Assembly: GCF_900112025.1 (NCBI RefSeq) | Contig: NZ_FOKL01000009.1 | Span: 124,001 to 188,000, forward strand | Source of the DNA: Janthinobacterium sp. 344 | GTDB taxonomy: Bacteria > Pseudomonadota > Gammaproteobacteria > Burkholderiales > Burkholderiaceae_D | DNA length: 64,000 bases | Reading direction: 5' to 3' | Shown: piece by piece, positions 43,143-51,918 of the stretch | Numbering within the stretch: the stretch's first letter is position 1 | How the letters are laid out: each line of letters begins with the position of its first letter | Translations under genes and position numbers: made by a program | Notes under the pieces: model-generated | What the model saw: only the letters and a program-made list of their open reading frames with translations | Database searches by the model: none | What the model was told of the DNA's origin: nothing

Positions 43143-43718
43143 ATGAAACGATCCCTGCTACGCCTATCTCTGCTCGCCTGCGCCGCCCTCGGCAGCCAGG
43201 CCGGCGCCCAGGCCGCCGCGCCATCCCCCGCCATCAAGCCCGGCCTGTGGCAAGTCGACAGCAAGATGGCCTCGCCCGACGCGGCCACCGACAACGCCAT
43301 GTCGATGGTGCTGCAACAGCTGGGCAATCTTCCCCCCGATCAACGCAAGCAGCTCGAAGCCATGGCGGCCAGCCGCGGCATGGCCATGCCCACCGTCGCG
43401 GCCGACGGCGCCGTGCGCGTGACGGCCTGCGTGACGCCGGACATGGCGGCGCGCAGGCAGATTCCCACGGGCCAGCCCGGAGATTGCAAGTCGAACAACA
43501 CGCCCATCGCGGGCGGCATGAAGGTGTCGTTCACGTGCGCGAATCCGAAATCGAGCGGCGAAGGCAAGGTACTGTTCAGCGGCGACCAGGCATTCAATAT
43601 GCAGCTGGCGGTGACGACCAGCGCGCGCGGCGCGCCGGAACAGGTGCATGTGGCGAGCAATGGCACATGGCTGGGAGCCACGTGCCCGGCGCCATCCGCT
43701 GCCGCTCAGAAACCGTGA
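43143..43718 (+). CDS. DUF3617 domain-containing secreted protein
   Basis: A 191-residue exported protein (signal peptide ending AGAQA), with GGAG upstream of ATG 43143. AIKPGLWQVDSKM, VTACVTPDMAARRQ, CKSNNTPIAGGMKVSFTCANP and the closing ASNGTWLGATCP follow the DUF3617 pattern with four conserved cysteines. Function unknown. Its last 13 bp overlap the 3' end of the convergent porin gene. Confidence 0.82.
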   Translation: MKRSLLRLSLLACAALGSQAGAQAAAPSPAIKPGLWQVDSKMASPDAATDNAMSMVLQQLGNLPPDQRKQLEAMAASRGMAMPTVAADGAVRVTACVTPDMAARRQIPTGQPGDCKSNNTPIAGGMKVSFTCANPKSSGEGKVLFSGDQAFNMQLAVTTSARGAPEQVHVASNGTWLGATCPAPSAAAQKP

Positions 43719-44815
43719 CGAAAGCCGAGGTTGAAGGCAGCGTCTCCGCGGCCGCTGTCGCTGGCGTTGCCCACCGTGTAGCGGGCGCCGTTCTTGTTGT
43801 GGATTTTCGCGTAGGACGCATAGAAATCGCTGCGTTTTGACAAGGAATACGTGAGGCCGAGGGCCACCTGGCTGGCATCGCGGTTGGCCAGGTCGCGGTC
43901 ATCCTTGTGCACCCAGGACGCCAGCAGCTTGAAGCCGCCCACGGGCACAGAGACGCCGAGCAAGGTGTCGCGGCTGTCCGAGGACGACATCGACAGGGCC
44001 AGCGAGCTGTAGTCATTACTGGGGTCCCACGGCGAGCTGCCATAGCCCTTGTTGATGCCGATGGCGGCGAAGGCGGTCGCCACTTTCAGGTCGATATTCG
44101 CCGCCACCAGGGTGTTGCGGGCCGACATGTCGATGGCGGGCACGGTGCCGGAAGCGAGGATCAGGCTATTCTTGCGCTGGTGCGAAATGCTGACATTCAC
44201 GGCGCCGGCCGAATAACCCAGGGTGGCGCCATACGCGCGGTTGTTGGCGCTGCTGTACGGCGATTCGCCGAAGCTGTAGATGGCGCTGGCCGTCACGCCG
44301 CGCAAGGCGGGGGTTTCATATTTGATGGTGTTGTCATAGCGCTTGACGCTGTAGCCGGCCAGGTTGCTGGCGCTGCCCGCCATGCCGCCCTTGAACGGAT
44401 CGGCCACGTCGGTCAGGGTCAGGTACTGCGGATTATACTGGCGGCCCAGGGTCAGCGCGCCGAGGCGGCTGTCGAGGCCCACATACGCCTGGCGGCCGAA
44501 CAGGCGGCCATCCTCGGACTGGCCCGTATCGTTCTGGATGCCCGCTTCCAGGGTGAAGACGGCGGCGACGTCGTCGCCCAGCGCTTCGCGCCCCTGCACG
44601 CCCAGGCGCGAGCCGGAAGCCACCCCGCCCGACACCTTGGTGCTGGCGCAATTGCTTGTACAGCCGCGCTCGGCCACGATGCCCGCGTCAAGCACGCCGT
44701 ACACGGCGACATGACTGGATGCCGCGCTGCCAGCGCCATCGGCAGCCTGGGCCGGTGCGGACAGCATCCATGGCCCCATCCCTATCACAGCAAGCGCAAA
44801 ATACGAGGTCTTCAT
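43706..44815 (-). CDS. Outer-membrane porin (Gram-negative porin family)
   Basis: A 369-residue trimeric-porin-type protein. The signal peptide ends PAQAAD; then HVAVYGVLDAGIVAERG, SRLGVQGREALGDDVAAVFTLEAG and RLFGRQAYVGLDSRLGALTLGRQYNPQY, the classic start of betaproteobacterial 16-stranded porins. It ends in ...NLGFRHGF, with the terminal Phe needed for barrel assembly. A Cys pair (CTSNC) in the first loop region is unusual. Confidence 0.9.
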   Translation of the reverse strand: MKTSYFALAVIGMGPWMLSAPAQAADGAGSAASSHVAVYGVLDAGIVAERGCTSNCASTKVSGGVASGSRLGVQGREALGDDVAAVFTLEAGIQNDTGQSEDGRLFGRQAYVGLDSRLGALTLGRQYNPQYLTLTDVADPFKGGMAGSASNLAGYSVKRYDNTIKYETPALRGVTASAIYSFGESPYSSANNRAYGATLGYSAGAVNVSISHQRKNSLILASGTVPAIDMSARNTLVAANIDLKVATAFAAIGINKGYGSSPWDPSNDYSSLALSMSSSDSRDTLLGVSVPVGGFKLLASWVHKDDRDLANRDASQVALGLTYSLSKRSDFYASYAKIHNKNGARYTVGNASDSGRGDAAFNLGFRHGF

Positions 44816-45135
44816 GATAAATATCTCGGTAACGTGAAAAGTAAACTACCCGGTATTGATCAGGACATGCGCTGTGTGTCTGACCTAAGTGTTACCTTAT
44901 CCTCGTTTTTTGGCAAGCAATCTGTGCGGTGTACAACAGAAACCCCAGCTTAGCCCCGCAGCGGGCGTCGCGCACTGACAACACGCAATAGTGACCACGA
45001 ATCAAGCTTTTTGCCGCACAATGGCGGCAGAAGCAGGCCCTGCAGTGAAGCAATGTTCGGTGGCGAACGTTGCGCGATTTGTCGCAGGCGGTACACTACT
45101 GGTTTTACCGACAGCGGCTCGCCCGTTTTTTCTGC
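44816..45135. other. Intergenic region between porin and membrane-protein gene
   Basis: A 320-bp divergent gap. It is AT-richer on the porin side (44816-44960), where the porin promoter must lie. On the right it carries a dyad TGTTCG-GTGG-CGAACG at 45054-45069. No convincing gene is present. Confidence 0.55.
45054..45069 (+). promoter_or_regulatory. Dyad of the Crp/Fnr class before 45136 (site j)
   Basis: TGTTCG-GTGG-CGAACG. A TACACT hexamer begins at 45092, 30.5 bp from the centre, one base off the spacing seen at the other sites. A possible outlying member of the set. Confidence 0.4.
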
Positions 45136-47247
45136 ATGCTAGCTATCCTCGAACGCATTGATCCCAACTCCAGCAATATTGACTTGCTGGTGGAATTGTT
45201 TAACTCACTGCGTCCCAAGCGCCCCCACGACAGCGCTACCGCGATCGCCAACGTGCGCACCCTGCGCCAGCTTCTCAAAGGTAATCCCGCGCAAGCGCGC
45301 GCCTTGCACGAATACGTGCTGCGCGTGCTGGCCGCGCGCCGCCACGCCAGCCTGTACACGGACATCGGCGTGCTGTCGAACAGTGGCTTTTTCACCGAAT
45401 TGAAACGCCGCATCGCCTACCGCATGCTGCCGCCCGCCCTGGGCGACGAGTACCTGAACGACGCGCTCGACCAGGTGCTGTACCTGAATACCGATTACCT
45501 GTGGATCAGCAACGTGCCCGCCACGGACTGGCTGGAACTGTTCGACGTACTCACCAGCGATGACATCGAGCTGGCCGTCGGCGACGGCAACATCATGCTG
45601 CCAGGCATGCTCGACGCCATCCGCACCCTGTCCTACCGCGTCTGCGCCATGGGACTGGAACCGGAACTGACGCGTTTCCACAATGAAATCGAAGTCTTCC
45701 AGTCGCCGTTCATGGTGCAGAACACGGAAGTGAACGCCTACCTGGATGCCTACACGCAACTGCTGCACGGCAATATCGAACATATCGAAGATGCGCGCCA
45801 CCTGCTGGTGATGCTCGACCAGTGCGACGCCGTCATCGCCAAGATCCGCAAGAAGGCGCTGTACCAGGGCACCAGCATTCCCCTCACCTATCTGCTGGTG
45901 GCGCTGGCGCAAAGCATCGAGCGCCTGCGCAAGCTGCTGTTCCTCGTCGACACCAGCGGCGAGCTGCCCGCCTCGAACAACGTGGACATCGCCGCCATCA
46001 CGGTCGATGCCACGCAGGACCTGCTGCATCCGCAGCCCGTCAGCCGCCGCCGCGCTGGCGCCGTGGGACTGGCGCTGGAACTGATCCAGGCACACAACAA
46101 CAAGTACAAGGTCAGCGACCTGTTTTCCGACAATATCAACTTGCTGGCGCGTAATGTGACGGAAAACGCCAGCCGCACGGGCGAACACTACATCGCGGAA
46201 AATCGCCGTGAAATGGGTGCCATGTTCCTCTCGTCGGCGGGCGCCGGCGTGATCATCGGCTTCATGGCCCTGTTCAAGATTTTAATGTCGTACCTGCGCT
46301 CGGCGCCGCTGGTCGAAGCCTTCATGTTCAGCATGAATTATTCGATCGGCTTCATGTTCATCCACTTGCTGCACTTCACGGTGGCCACCAAGCAGCCGGC
46401 CATGACGGCCTCGCGCATCGCCGCCGGCCTGCACAGCAAGGATGGCAGGAACATCGATCTGGACAGCATGGCGGAACTGATCAACAAGGTCTTCCGCACG
46501 CAAAACATGGCCGTGCTGGGCAACCTGGCCACGGCCATTCCCACGGCCTGGCTGATCGCGCTCGGCTACAAGGCGATCACGGGGCACAATCTGGTGACGC
46601 CGGAAAAAGCCATGCACCTGCTGCACGATATCGACCCCATCGGCAGCCCCGCCATCTTCTATGCCATGATCGCCGGCGTGTGCCTGTTCGTGGCCGGCCT
46701 GATTTCCGGCTACTATGACAACCAGGCGCTGTACACGCGCTGGGCGCAGCGCATCGCGCAATTGCGCGGCCTGGGCCGGCTGATTGGCCAGGAGCGGCTG
46801 CAGCGCCTGGGCCTGTACCTGGAAAACAACCTGGGCGGCCTGATGGGGAATTTCTATTTCGGCATCCTGCTGGGCTCCATCGGCACCCTGGGCTTCCTGA
46901 TCGGCCTGCCGATCGATATCCGCCACATCACCTTCTCGGCCGCCAACTTCGCCACGGCCCTGGTGGGACTCGACCACAACATGAGCTGGCAGCTGGCCGT
47001 CAAGTCGCTGTCGGGCATCTTCGCCATCGGCACGGCCAATTTGCTGGTCAGTTTTGGTTTGGCCCTGTGGGTGGCCCTGCGTTCGCGCCAGGTGCGTTTC
47101 AAGCACGGCATGCAATTATTGAAGATCCTGGGCAAGCGTTTCCTGAAGTCGCCCATCGTCTTCTTCTTTGGTTCAAAAAATCCGCCGCCCCTGGCACTGG
47201 CCGATGAATCGGCAAACATGTCACCTACCACCAAGGCTCAAAAATGA
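45136..47247 (+). CDS. Integral membrane protein annotated as 'site-specific recombinase' family
   Basis: A 703-residue protein of the family Pfam calls site-specific recombinase (Gcr-like). The sequence argues against recombination: the first half is soluble and helical, and the second half has at least six membrane segments (MFLSSAGAGVIIGFMALFKILM; FSMNYSIGFMFIHLLHF; IFYAMIAGVCLFVAGLISGYY; FGILLGSIGTLGFLIGLP). No Tyr- or Ser-recombinase motif is visible. I chose ATG 45136 (MLAILERIDP); a TTG at 45070 is possible. It overlaps the next gene, a phospholipase-D-like enzyme, by ATGA. Confidence 0.75.
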   Translation: MLAILERIDPNSSNIDLLVELFNSLRPKRPHDSATAIANVRTLRQLLKGNPAQARALHEYVLRVLAARRHASLYTDIGVLSNSGFFTELKRRIAYRMLPPALGDEYLNDALDQVLYLNTDYLWISNVPATDWLELFDVLTSDDIELAVGDGNIMLPGMLDAIRTLSYRVCAMGLEPELTRFHNEIEVFQSPFMVQNTEVNAYLDAYTQLLHGNIEHIEDARHLLVMLDQCDAVIAKIRKKALYQGTSIPLTYLLVALAQSIERLRKLLFLVDTSGELPASNNVDIAAITVDATQDLLHPQPVSRRRAGAVGLALELIQAHNNKYKVSDLFSDNINLLARNVTENASRTGEHYIAENRREMGAMFLSSAGAGVIIGFMALFKILMSYLRSAPLVEAFMFSMNYSIGFMFIHLLHFTVATKQPAMTASRIAAGLHSKDGRNIDLDSMAELINKVFRTQNMAVLGNLATAIPTAWLIALGYKAITGHNLVTPEKAMHLLHDIDPIGSPAIFYAMIAGVCLFVAGLISGYYDNQALYTRWAQRIAQLRGLGRLIGQERLQRLGLYLENNLGGLMGNFYFGILLGSIGTLGFLIGLPIDIRHITFSAANFATALVGLDHNMSWQLAVKSLSGIFAIGTANLLVSFGLALWVALRSRQVRFKHGMQLLKILGKRFLKSPIVFFFGSKNPPPLALADESANMSPTTKAQK

Positions 47248-48635
47248 CCGCTCGGCGCCTGCGACCCTGCCTCACCGCCCTCTTGCTGTGCTGGACCCTG
47301 GTTGCATGCGCCTCGCTGCCCAATGTCAAGCACCTCAATACCACCCTGGAACCGGTCGCCAAGCCCAAGGTGATCACCGGCAAGGGCGCCGTGCTGAACG
47401 TCAACAGCCGCGCCGCCCTGCTCAACAAGCGCTGGGCCAAGTCCGGCATGGACTTGAAGACCCAGGCCGCGCTGGAAGAGGCGGCCACGGGCGTGCCACT
47501 GATCAAGGGCAACAAAGTCACGCTGCTGTTTGACGGCCCGCAAACCATGGCCGCCATGTTCCAGGCCATCAGCGACGCCAAGACCAGCATCAACCTGGAA
47601 ACGTACATCTTCGACCAGGACCCGCTGGGCCTGAAGTTCGCCGACATGCTGATCGAAAAGCAGCAGGCGGGCGTGACGGTCAACGTCATCTATGACAGCG
47701 TGGGCACCCTGGGCGTGCCGCAAGCCTTCTTCGACCGCATGCGCGCGGCCGGCATCCACCTGGTGGCCTTCAACCCCGTCAATCCCGCCAAGCTGAAGGG
47801 CGATGAGTGGAAGATCAACAACCGCGACCACCGCAAGGTGCTGATCGTCGACGGCAAGACGGCGTTTACGGGCGGTATCAATATCAGCGACACCTATGCC
47901 AAGAGTTCACTGTTCCGCTCCAAATCGAAGCCCACGGACAAGAAGGACGTGGGCTGGCGTGATACCCACGTGAAAGTCGAAGGCCCGGCCGTGGCTGCCT
48001 TCCAGTGGCTGTTCATCCGCACCTGGGCCCAGCAAGACCAGGCCGACTTGCCGGACGCCAATTACTTCCCCGTCCTCTCGGAAGTGGGCGACAAGCTGGT
48101 GCGCGTGGTGGCCAGCGAGCCGGAGGGCGGCTTCGAGATCTACAAGGCCTACATCCTGGCCATCCAGGAAGCCAAGAAATCCATCCACATCACGTCCGCC
48201 TATTTCGTGCCCGACCAGCAGACGGTCGATGCGCTGGTGGCCGCCGCCAAGCGGGGCGTGGACGTCACCGTGGTGCTGCCGGGCGTGTCCGACAGCGGCC
48301 TGGTGTTCCACGCGGGCCACGCGCTGTACGACCAGCTGCTGGCCGGCGGCATCCGCATCTTCCATCTGAAACTGGCCGTGCTGCACGCCAAGACGGCCGT
48401 CATCGACGGCGCCTGGTCGACCGTGGGTTCGACCAACATCGACATGCGCAGCTTCCTGCATAACAGCGAACTGAACGTGGTGGTGCTGGGCGACAGCTTT
48501 GGCCGCGAAATGGAAAACGCCTTCCAGGAAGACTTGCGCGACTCGGAAGAGATCACCAAGGCGAAATGGGAAACGCGGCCCATCTCTGACCGCATGAAGG
48601 AATGGGCGGCGCGTTTCATGAACTACTGGCTGTAA
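47244..48635 (+). CDS. Phospholipase D family protein (cardiolipin synthase ClsC-like)
   Basis: A 463-residue protein with a lipoprotein-like N-terminus (LLCWTLVACASLP) and two HKD motifs: NRDHRKVLIVDG and LHAKTAVIDGAWSTVGSTN. Both His-Lys-Asp sets are intact, so it should be an active transphosphatidylase. ClsC-type enzymes make cardiolipin from phosphatidylethanolamine and phosphatidylglycerol. The lipobox is unusual for a cardiolipin synthase and would place it on the periplasmic face. It is translationally coupled to the membrane-protein gene upstream. Confidence 0.85.
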   Translation: MTARRLRPCLTALLLCWTLVACASLPNVKHLNTTLEPVAKPKVITGKGAVLNVNSRAALLNKRWAKSGMDLKTQAALEEAATGVPLIKGNKVTLLFDGPQTMAAMFQAISDAKTSINLETYIFDQDPLGLKFADMLIEKQQAGVTVNVIYDSVGTLGVPQAFFDRMRAAGIHLVAFNPVNPAKLKGDEWKINNRDHRKVLIVDGKTAFTGGINISDTYAKSSLFRSKSKPTDKKDVGWRDTHVKVEGPAVAAFQWLFIRTWAQQDQADLPDANYFPVLSEVGDKLVRVVASEPEGGFEIYKAYILAIQEAKKSIHITSAYFVPDQQTVDALVAAAKRGVDVTVVLPGVSDSGLVFHAGHALYDQLLAGGIRIFHLKLAVLHAKTAVIDGAWSTVGSTNIDMRSFLHNSELNVVVLGDSFGREMENAFQEDLRDSEEITKAKWETRPISDRMKEWAARFMNYWL

Positions 48636-48659
48636 GCACCGATCAGGCGGCTGGATATT

Positions 48660-48708
48660 TGCACAAATATGCACTATATTGCACCAATAGTATGACGATC
48701 GTCGTACT
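48660..48708 (+). promoter_or_regulatory. Candidate ParD operator: TGCAC triplet and 20-bp palindrome
   Basis: TGCAC occurs at 48660, 48670 and 48680, exactly 10 bp apart, so on one face of the helix. Next comes a near-perfect palindrome at 48689-48708 with core GACGATCGTC and one mismatched pair. It lies 24-72 bp before the antitoxin gene, fitting autoregulation by a ribbon-helix-helix antitoxin. Confidence 0.55.
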
Positions 48709-48731
48709 GCTCATATCTGGAGTGGACCACC

Positions 48732-48977
48732 ATGGGAACCGTGCGCAAGACCATTACCTTGACGGACCAGCAGGACGACTGGATCAAGGCGCAAATTCAC
48801 GCGGGACGCTATACGAACGACAGCGAATACATCCGCGACCTGATCCGGCGTGAACAGGAACGCAGCGCCGAACTCGATGCGATCCGCGCGGCGCTGGTGG
48901 AAGGCGAGGCAAGCGGCGAACCCCAGCCTTTCGACGCCAGGGCTTTCAAGCAGAGAATGCTGGCAGCGCATGGCTGA
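48732..48977 (+). CDS. parD: ParD-type antitoxin (ribbon-helix-helix, CC2985 family)
   Basis: An 81-residue protein. The N-terminal ribbon RKTITLTDQQDDWIKAQIHAG and helices TNDSEYIRDLIRREQER form the dimeric DNA-binding fold. The acidic/hydrophobic C-terminus (FDARAFKQRMLAAHG) would wrap the toxin. GGAG lies about nine bases before the ATG. It overlaps the toxin gene by 8 bp. Confidence 0.88.
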   Translation: MGTVRKTITLTDQQDDWIKAQIHAGRYTNDSEYIRDLIRREQERSAELDAIRAALVEGEASGEPQPFDARAFKQRMLAAHG

Positions 48978-49260
48978 ATACCGGCTGACGCCCGCCGCCG
49001 AACGTGACCTTGAGGCGATCTGGGCGTATACGTCGCAGCGGTGGAGCGTGCAGCAGGCCAGTCTTTATCTTGACACCATGACGGCAGCCTTCGATGACCT
49101 GGCACGCGCGCCCGAGACGGCACCGGCATGCGAGCAGATTCGGCCCGGCTACCGGCGCCGCAAAGTCGGACGGCACATGATTTATTTCCGCATCACTCAC
49201 TATGGCATTGCCATCGTCCGCATTTTGCATGACCGCATGGATGCGGCACGCCATCTGTAA
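48970..49260 (+). CDS. parE: ParE-type toxin (RelE/ParE superfamily)
   Basis: A 96-residue toxin starting at ATG 48970 inside the antitoxin's end. YRLTPAAERDLEAIWAYTSQRW, then PGYRRRKVGRHMIYFRI and IVRILHDRMDAARHL follow the ParE pattern. ParE toxins poison DNA gyrase. The complete pair, with a candidate operator, should be functional; it is probably a recent mobile acquisition within an otherwise housekeeping region (inference). Confidence 0.88.
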   Translation: MAEYRLTPAAERDLEAIWAYTSQRWSVQQASLYLDTMTAAFDDLARAPETAPACEQIRPGYRRRKVGRHMIYFRITHYGIAIVRILHDRMDAARHL

Positions 49261-49275
49261 TTAAAACATCATCGA

Positions 49276-50094
49276 TCACAGCGGGCGCATGCTGGCCCAC
49301 ACGCCGCCCTGGCGTTCGAACGCTTCCGTGCTGACCTTTTCAAAATCGGCGCTGTCTTCATTCCAGCTGTAGCGCTCGACCCGGATGCAGCTGCTTTCCA
49401 CGCGCAGCACATTGAAGGAATTCGACTCGCCCCTGCCGCGCGTGGACGTGGCCGTGCCCGCCTGCACCATCAAGGCCGCGTAGCCGGCAATCTTGTAGCG
49501 CTCGGCCGTGTTGCCCGCCACGCTGGCATGCAAGTGTCCCGCCAGCAGCAAATCGACGCCGCATTCGGAAAACATCTGCAGCGCCTGCGGCGCGCGGTCG
49601 ACCAGGTCATCCTCATCGAAATGCTCGGGCAAGTCGAACGGATGGTGCGTGACGATGATGCGCGTCAAGCCAGGCGGCAAACGGCCCAGGCGTTCACGCA
49701 GGAAATCGATCTGCTCGTGGCTGATGCGGCCATCCTTGAACGTCAATGAACGGGCCGTGTTGATGCCCAGCACGGCGATTTCCTCATCGATATATTCGGG
49801 CGTCAGGTCGTCCGTCACGTGGCGCCGGTATTTCACCAGCGGCGTCAGGAAGCGGGAAAAGACGTTGTACAGGGGCACGTCATGGTTGCCCGGCACCACG
49901 ATCTGCGGCCCCGGCAAGTGGTCGAGAAAGGCCCGCGCCGCCTGGAACTCGGCGCTGCGCGCGCGCTGCGTCAAGTCGCCCGAGACCACCACCACGTCCG
50001 GTTCCAGGCGCTCGACCAGCGCGCGCAAGGGCGCCAGCAGGTCCGCGTCGACCCGGCCGAAATGCAAATCCGATAAATGCACGATAGTACGCAT
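49276..50094 (-). CDS. Calcineurin-like metallophosphoesterase
   Basis: A 272-residue cytosolic enzyme. All metal-binding motifs are present: HLSDLHFG, VVSGDLT, VVPGNHDVP, VTHHPFD and AGHLHAS. These match the CpdA/YfcE-like class of phosphodiesterases; the substrate is unknown. GGAG at the 3' end of the lipid-kinase gene serves as its SD, with only 3 bp between genes, so it is the third gene of a PAP2-kinase-phosphoesterase operon. Confidence 0.87.
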   Translation of the reverse strand: MRTIVHLSDLHFGRVDADLLAPLRALVERLEPDVVVVSGDLTQRARSAEFQAARAFLDHLPGPQIVVPGNHDVPLYNVFSRFLTPLVKYRRHVTDDLTPEYIDEEIAVLGINTARSLTFKDGRISHEQIDFLRERLGRLPPGLTRIIVTHHPFDLPEHFDEDDLVDRAPQALQMFSECGVDLLLAGHLHASVAGNTAERYKIAGYAALMVQAGTATSTRGRGESNSFNVLRVESSCIRVERYSWNEDSADFEKVSTEAFERQGGVWASMRPL

Positions 50095-50097
50095 GCC

Positions 50098-51006
50098 TTA
50101 CTCCTGGGCTGGCGCCGGCGCGGGCACAATCACCTGCAGCGCGGCGGGACGAATCCGGTAGCGCAGCGGCGTATTCATGACGGTCACTTCGCCATCGGTG
50201 GCCACGCGCAGGCGCCGGTGCCGCGTGGCGATTTCCAGGTCGGTGGCCGTCAGCACGTCGAAATCCTTGGCCTGCGACAGCTTGCCGAACAGCGCGTGCA
50301 AGGCTAGCTTCAGCAGTCCCAGGCGGCCCGGACGCTGCGCCACGTACAGGCTCAGCTGGCCGCCATCGAGGCGCTCCCGTTCGCCGATATTCAAGCCTTC
50401 CATCAGGTACTCATTATTGCCGATGAAAACGAAGGGCGTGCGGCGCGCATGCACGGCGTCGTTGAGTTTCAATTGCACGCTGAGGAAAGGATAGCGGCGC
50501 AGCGCGGCCACCAGCGCCCAGCTGAACGCCAGCCACTTGCCCCGCCCCAGCCGGCGCTGCTGCTTTTCGCGGTCGCGCACGATGTCCGGATACAGGCCCA
50601 GGCTGGAATTGTTCAGGAAGATGCGGCCATTCACGTCGCCCACGTCGACCGGATGCGGCACGCCCTGCGCTACATTGGCGATGGCCGCATCGAGTTCCAG
50701 GGGAATGTTCAAATCCTTGGCGAAATGGTTGAGCGTGCCCAGCGGCAGCACGCCAAAGGGCGTGCCGCTGCCGACCACCACCGACGCCACCGCATTGATG
50801 GTGCCGTCGCCGCCGCCGGCCACCACGATGGGCGCGCCGTCCCGCAACGCCTGCTCCGCCGTGGCGATCATCTCGGCCCCGCTGGCGGCCAGGGTGATGG
50901 CGGCGTCGAGGCCGACGGCGGCAAATTTGGCTTCCAGCTGCTGCGCCCAGTCGGGCGCGTAGCCGCAACCGGCTCCTGCATTGATGATGACGGCGATTGT
51001 ACTCAG
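50098..51006 (-). CDS. Diacylglycerol/lipid kinase family protein, apparent CTG start
   Basis: A 302-residue kinase of the DagK/YegS family. The nucleotide motif VVAGGGDGTINAV is clear, as is PFGVLPLGTLNHFAKDLNIP. The family's conserved first strand, STIAVIINAGAG, is present in frame, but the only ATG/GTG/TTG lies 45 codons downstream of it and a TAA lies five codons upstream. The codon at 51006-51004 just before STIAV is CTG, with AGGGGA seven to eight bases upstream. I therefore call a non-AUG (CTG) start; initiation at ATG 50871 would remove the first strand. Confidence 0.72.
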   Translation of the reverse strand: MSTIAVIINAGAGCGYAPDWAQQLEAKFAAVGLDAAITLAASGAEMIATAEQALRDGAPIVVAGGGDGTINAVASVVVGSGTPFGVLPLGTLNHFAKDLNIPLELDAAIANVAQGVPHPVDVGDVNGRIFLNNSSLGLYPDIVRDREKQQRRLGRGKWLAFSWALVAALRRYPFLSVQLKLNDAVHARRTPFVFIGNNEYLMEGLNIGERERLDGGQLSLYVAQRPGRLGLLKLALHALFGKLSQAKDFDVLTATDLEIATRHRRLRVATDGEVTVMNTPLRYRIRPAALQVIVPAPAPAQE

Positions 51007-51018
51007 GACAGTTTCCCC

Positions 51019-51753
51019 TTATTTGGTTTGACGGATATGCCGGCGCCGGCGCAGGGTCGACACGCCGGCGATGCAGATGGCCAGCCAGCCATAGCTTTCC
51101 GCCATCGCCGCCAGCACGTCGCTCAGGTAGTGCGCGCCCAGGTAAATGCGGCTGAAGCCCACCAGCGCCGCCATCAGGAAGGCCGCCAGCGCGATGGCGA
51201 TGCGCTTGCCCCACGCGCCCGGCGCCGTCTGGCAAATCAGGTAGGCGGCCAGCAAGCCATACAGGGCCGTCGAGGTGGCCGTATGGCCACTGGGAAAGCT
51301 GTACGTGCTCAAGGCCGTCTGCAGGATGGGTTCGTCAAAGCTGGGCCGCGCGCGCACAAAGATGTACTTTAGCAGCAGGTTGAGGAACATGACGCCCGGC
51401 ATGGTGATCAGCAGTGTGAACAGCCAGTAGGTGGCGCCCTTGCGGTACCAGTACCAGCCCAGCAGGGTGGCCAGGGTGATGGCGCCGACCACGCCGTGCA
51501 TGTGCGTGATCACCAGCAGGCAGCTGGTGATCCACGGCACGGCATGCTGGTTGAACCAGTGCGCCACCTGCAGGTCGATCACCGTGATGTGGGCCATGCC
51601 CATCACGGCTTCGGCGATCTCGTGGAAGACCACGATGGCAATCAGCATCAGCGCCACGCCCACCGTCATATGCAGGCCCAGCTCGCCTTCGGGCGACAGG
51701 CGCGCCTCGACGAAGCGGCGCAGTTTCGTGGTCCATCCCGTGGTCATGCCCAT
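51019..51753 (-). CDS. PAP2 family membrane phosphatase
   Basis: A 244-residue integral membrane phosphatase. The three catalytic motifs are intact: KYIFVRARP, SFPSGHTATS and SRIYLGAHYLSD. Six membrane helices are visible. It may dephosphorylate phosphatidic acid, phosphatidylglycerol phosphate or undecaprenyl pyrophosphate. I start at ATG 51753; ATG 51747 and TTG 51771 are alternatives. It heads an operon with the lipid kinase (12-bp gap), which runs the reverse reaction if both act on diacylglycerol. Two LexA boxes lie 76-114 bp upstream. Confidence 0.87.
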   Translation of the reverse strand: MGMTTGWTTKLRRFVEARLSPEGELGLHMTVGVALMLIAIVVFHEIAEAVMGMAHITVIDLQVAHWFNQHAVPWITSCLLVITHMHGVVGAITLATLLGWYWYRKGATYWLFTLLITMPGVMFLNLLLKYIFVRARPSFDEPILQTALSTYSFPSGHTATSTALYGLLAAYLICQTAPGAWGKRIAIALAAFLMAALVGFSRIYLGAHYLSDVLAAMAESYGWLAICIAGVSTLRRRRHIRQTK

Positions 51754-51828
51754 GTCATTCTTTTGCTGCAAACTGGTCTCTCTTCCCTGTTCTTGGTGCT
51801 GATCAAAAAAACCACACCAGTAAAAAAA

Positions 51829-51867
51829 TACTGTTTATTCATACAGTAGCTGTGTTTTCATACAGTA
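51829..51867. promoter_or_regulatory. Two tandem LexA (SOS) boxes
   Basis: Box 1 (51829-51848) is TACTGT-N8-ACAGTA, a perfect dyad matching the CTG-N10-CAG LexA consensus. Box 2 (51848-51867) has CTGT at 51850 and ACAG at 51862, again CTG-N10-CAG. The boxes are about 20 bp apart, allowing two LexA dimers on the same face. They lie between the divergent PAP2 gene (51753) and the 74-residue gene (51919) and could control either. Confidence 0.75.
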
Positions 51868-51918
51868 GTTATGCTATTCTGATGACTCGTTCAACACATC
51901 TCCCTCAAAGGAATTGTC

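Noticed and set aside
45136..47247. Evidence of an integron or recombination locus from the 'recombinase' gene
   Set aside because: The protein is membrane-integral with no recombinase catalytic motif, and there are no att-like repeats or cassette genes around it.
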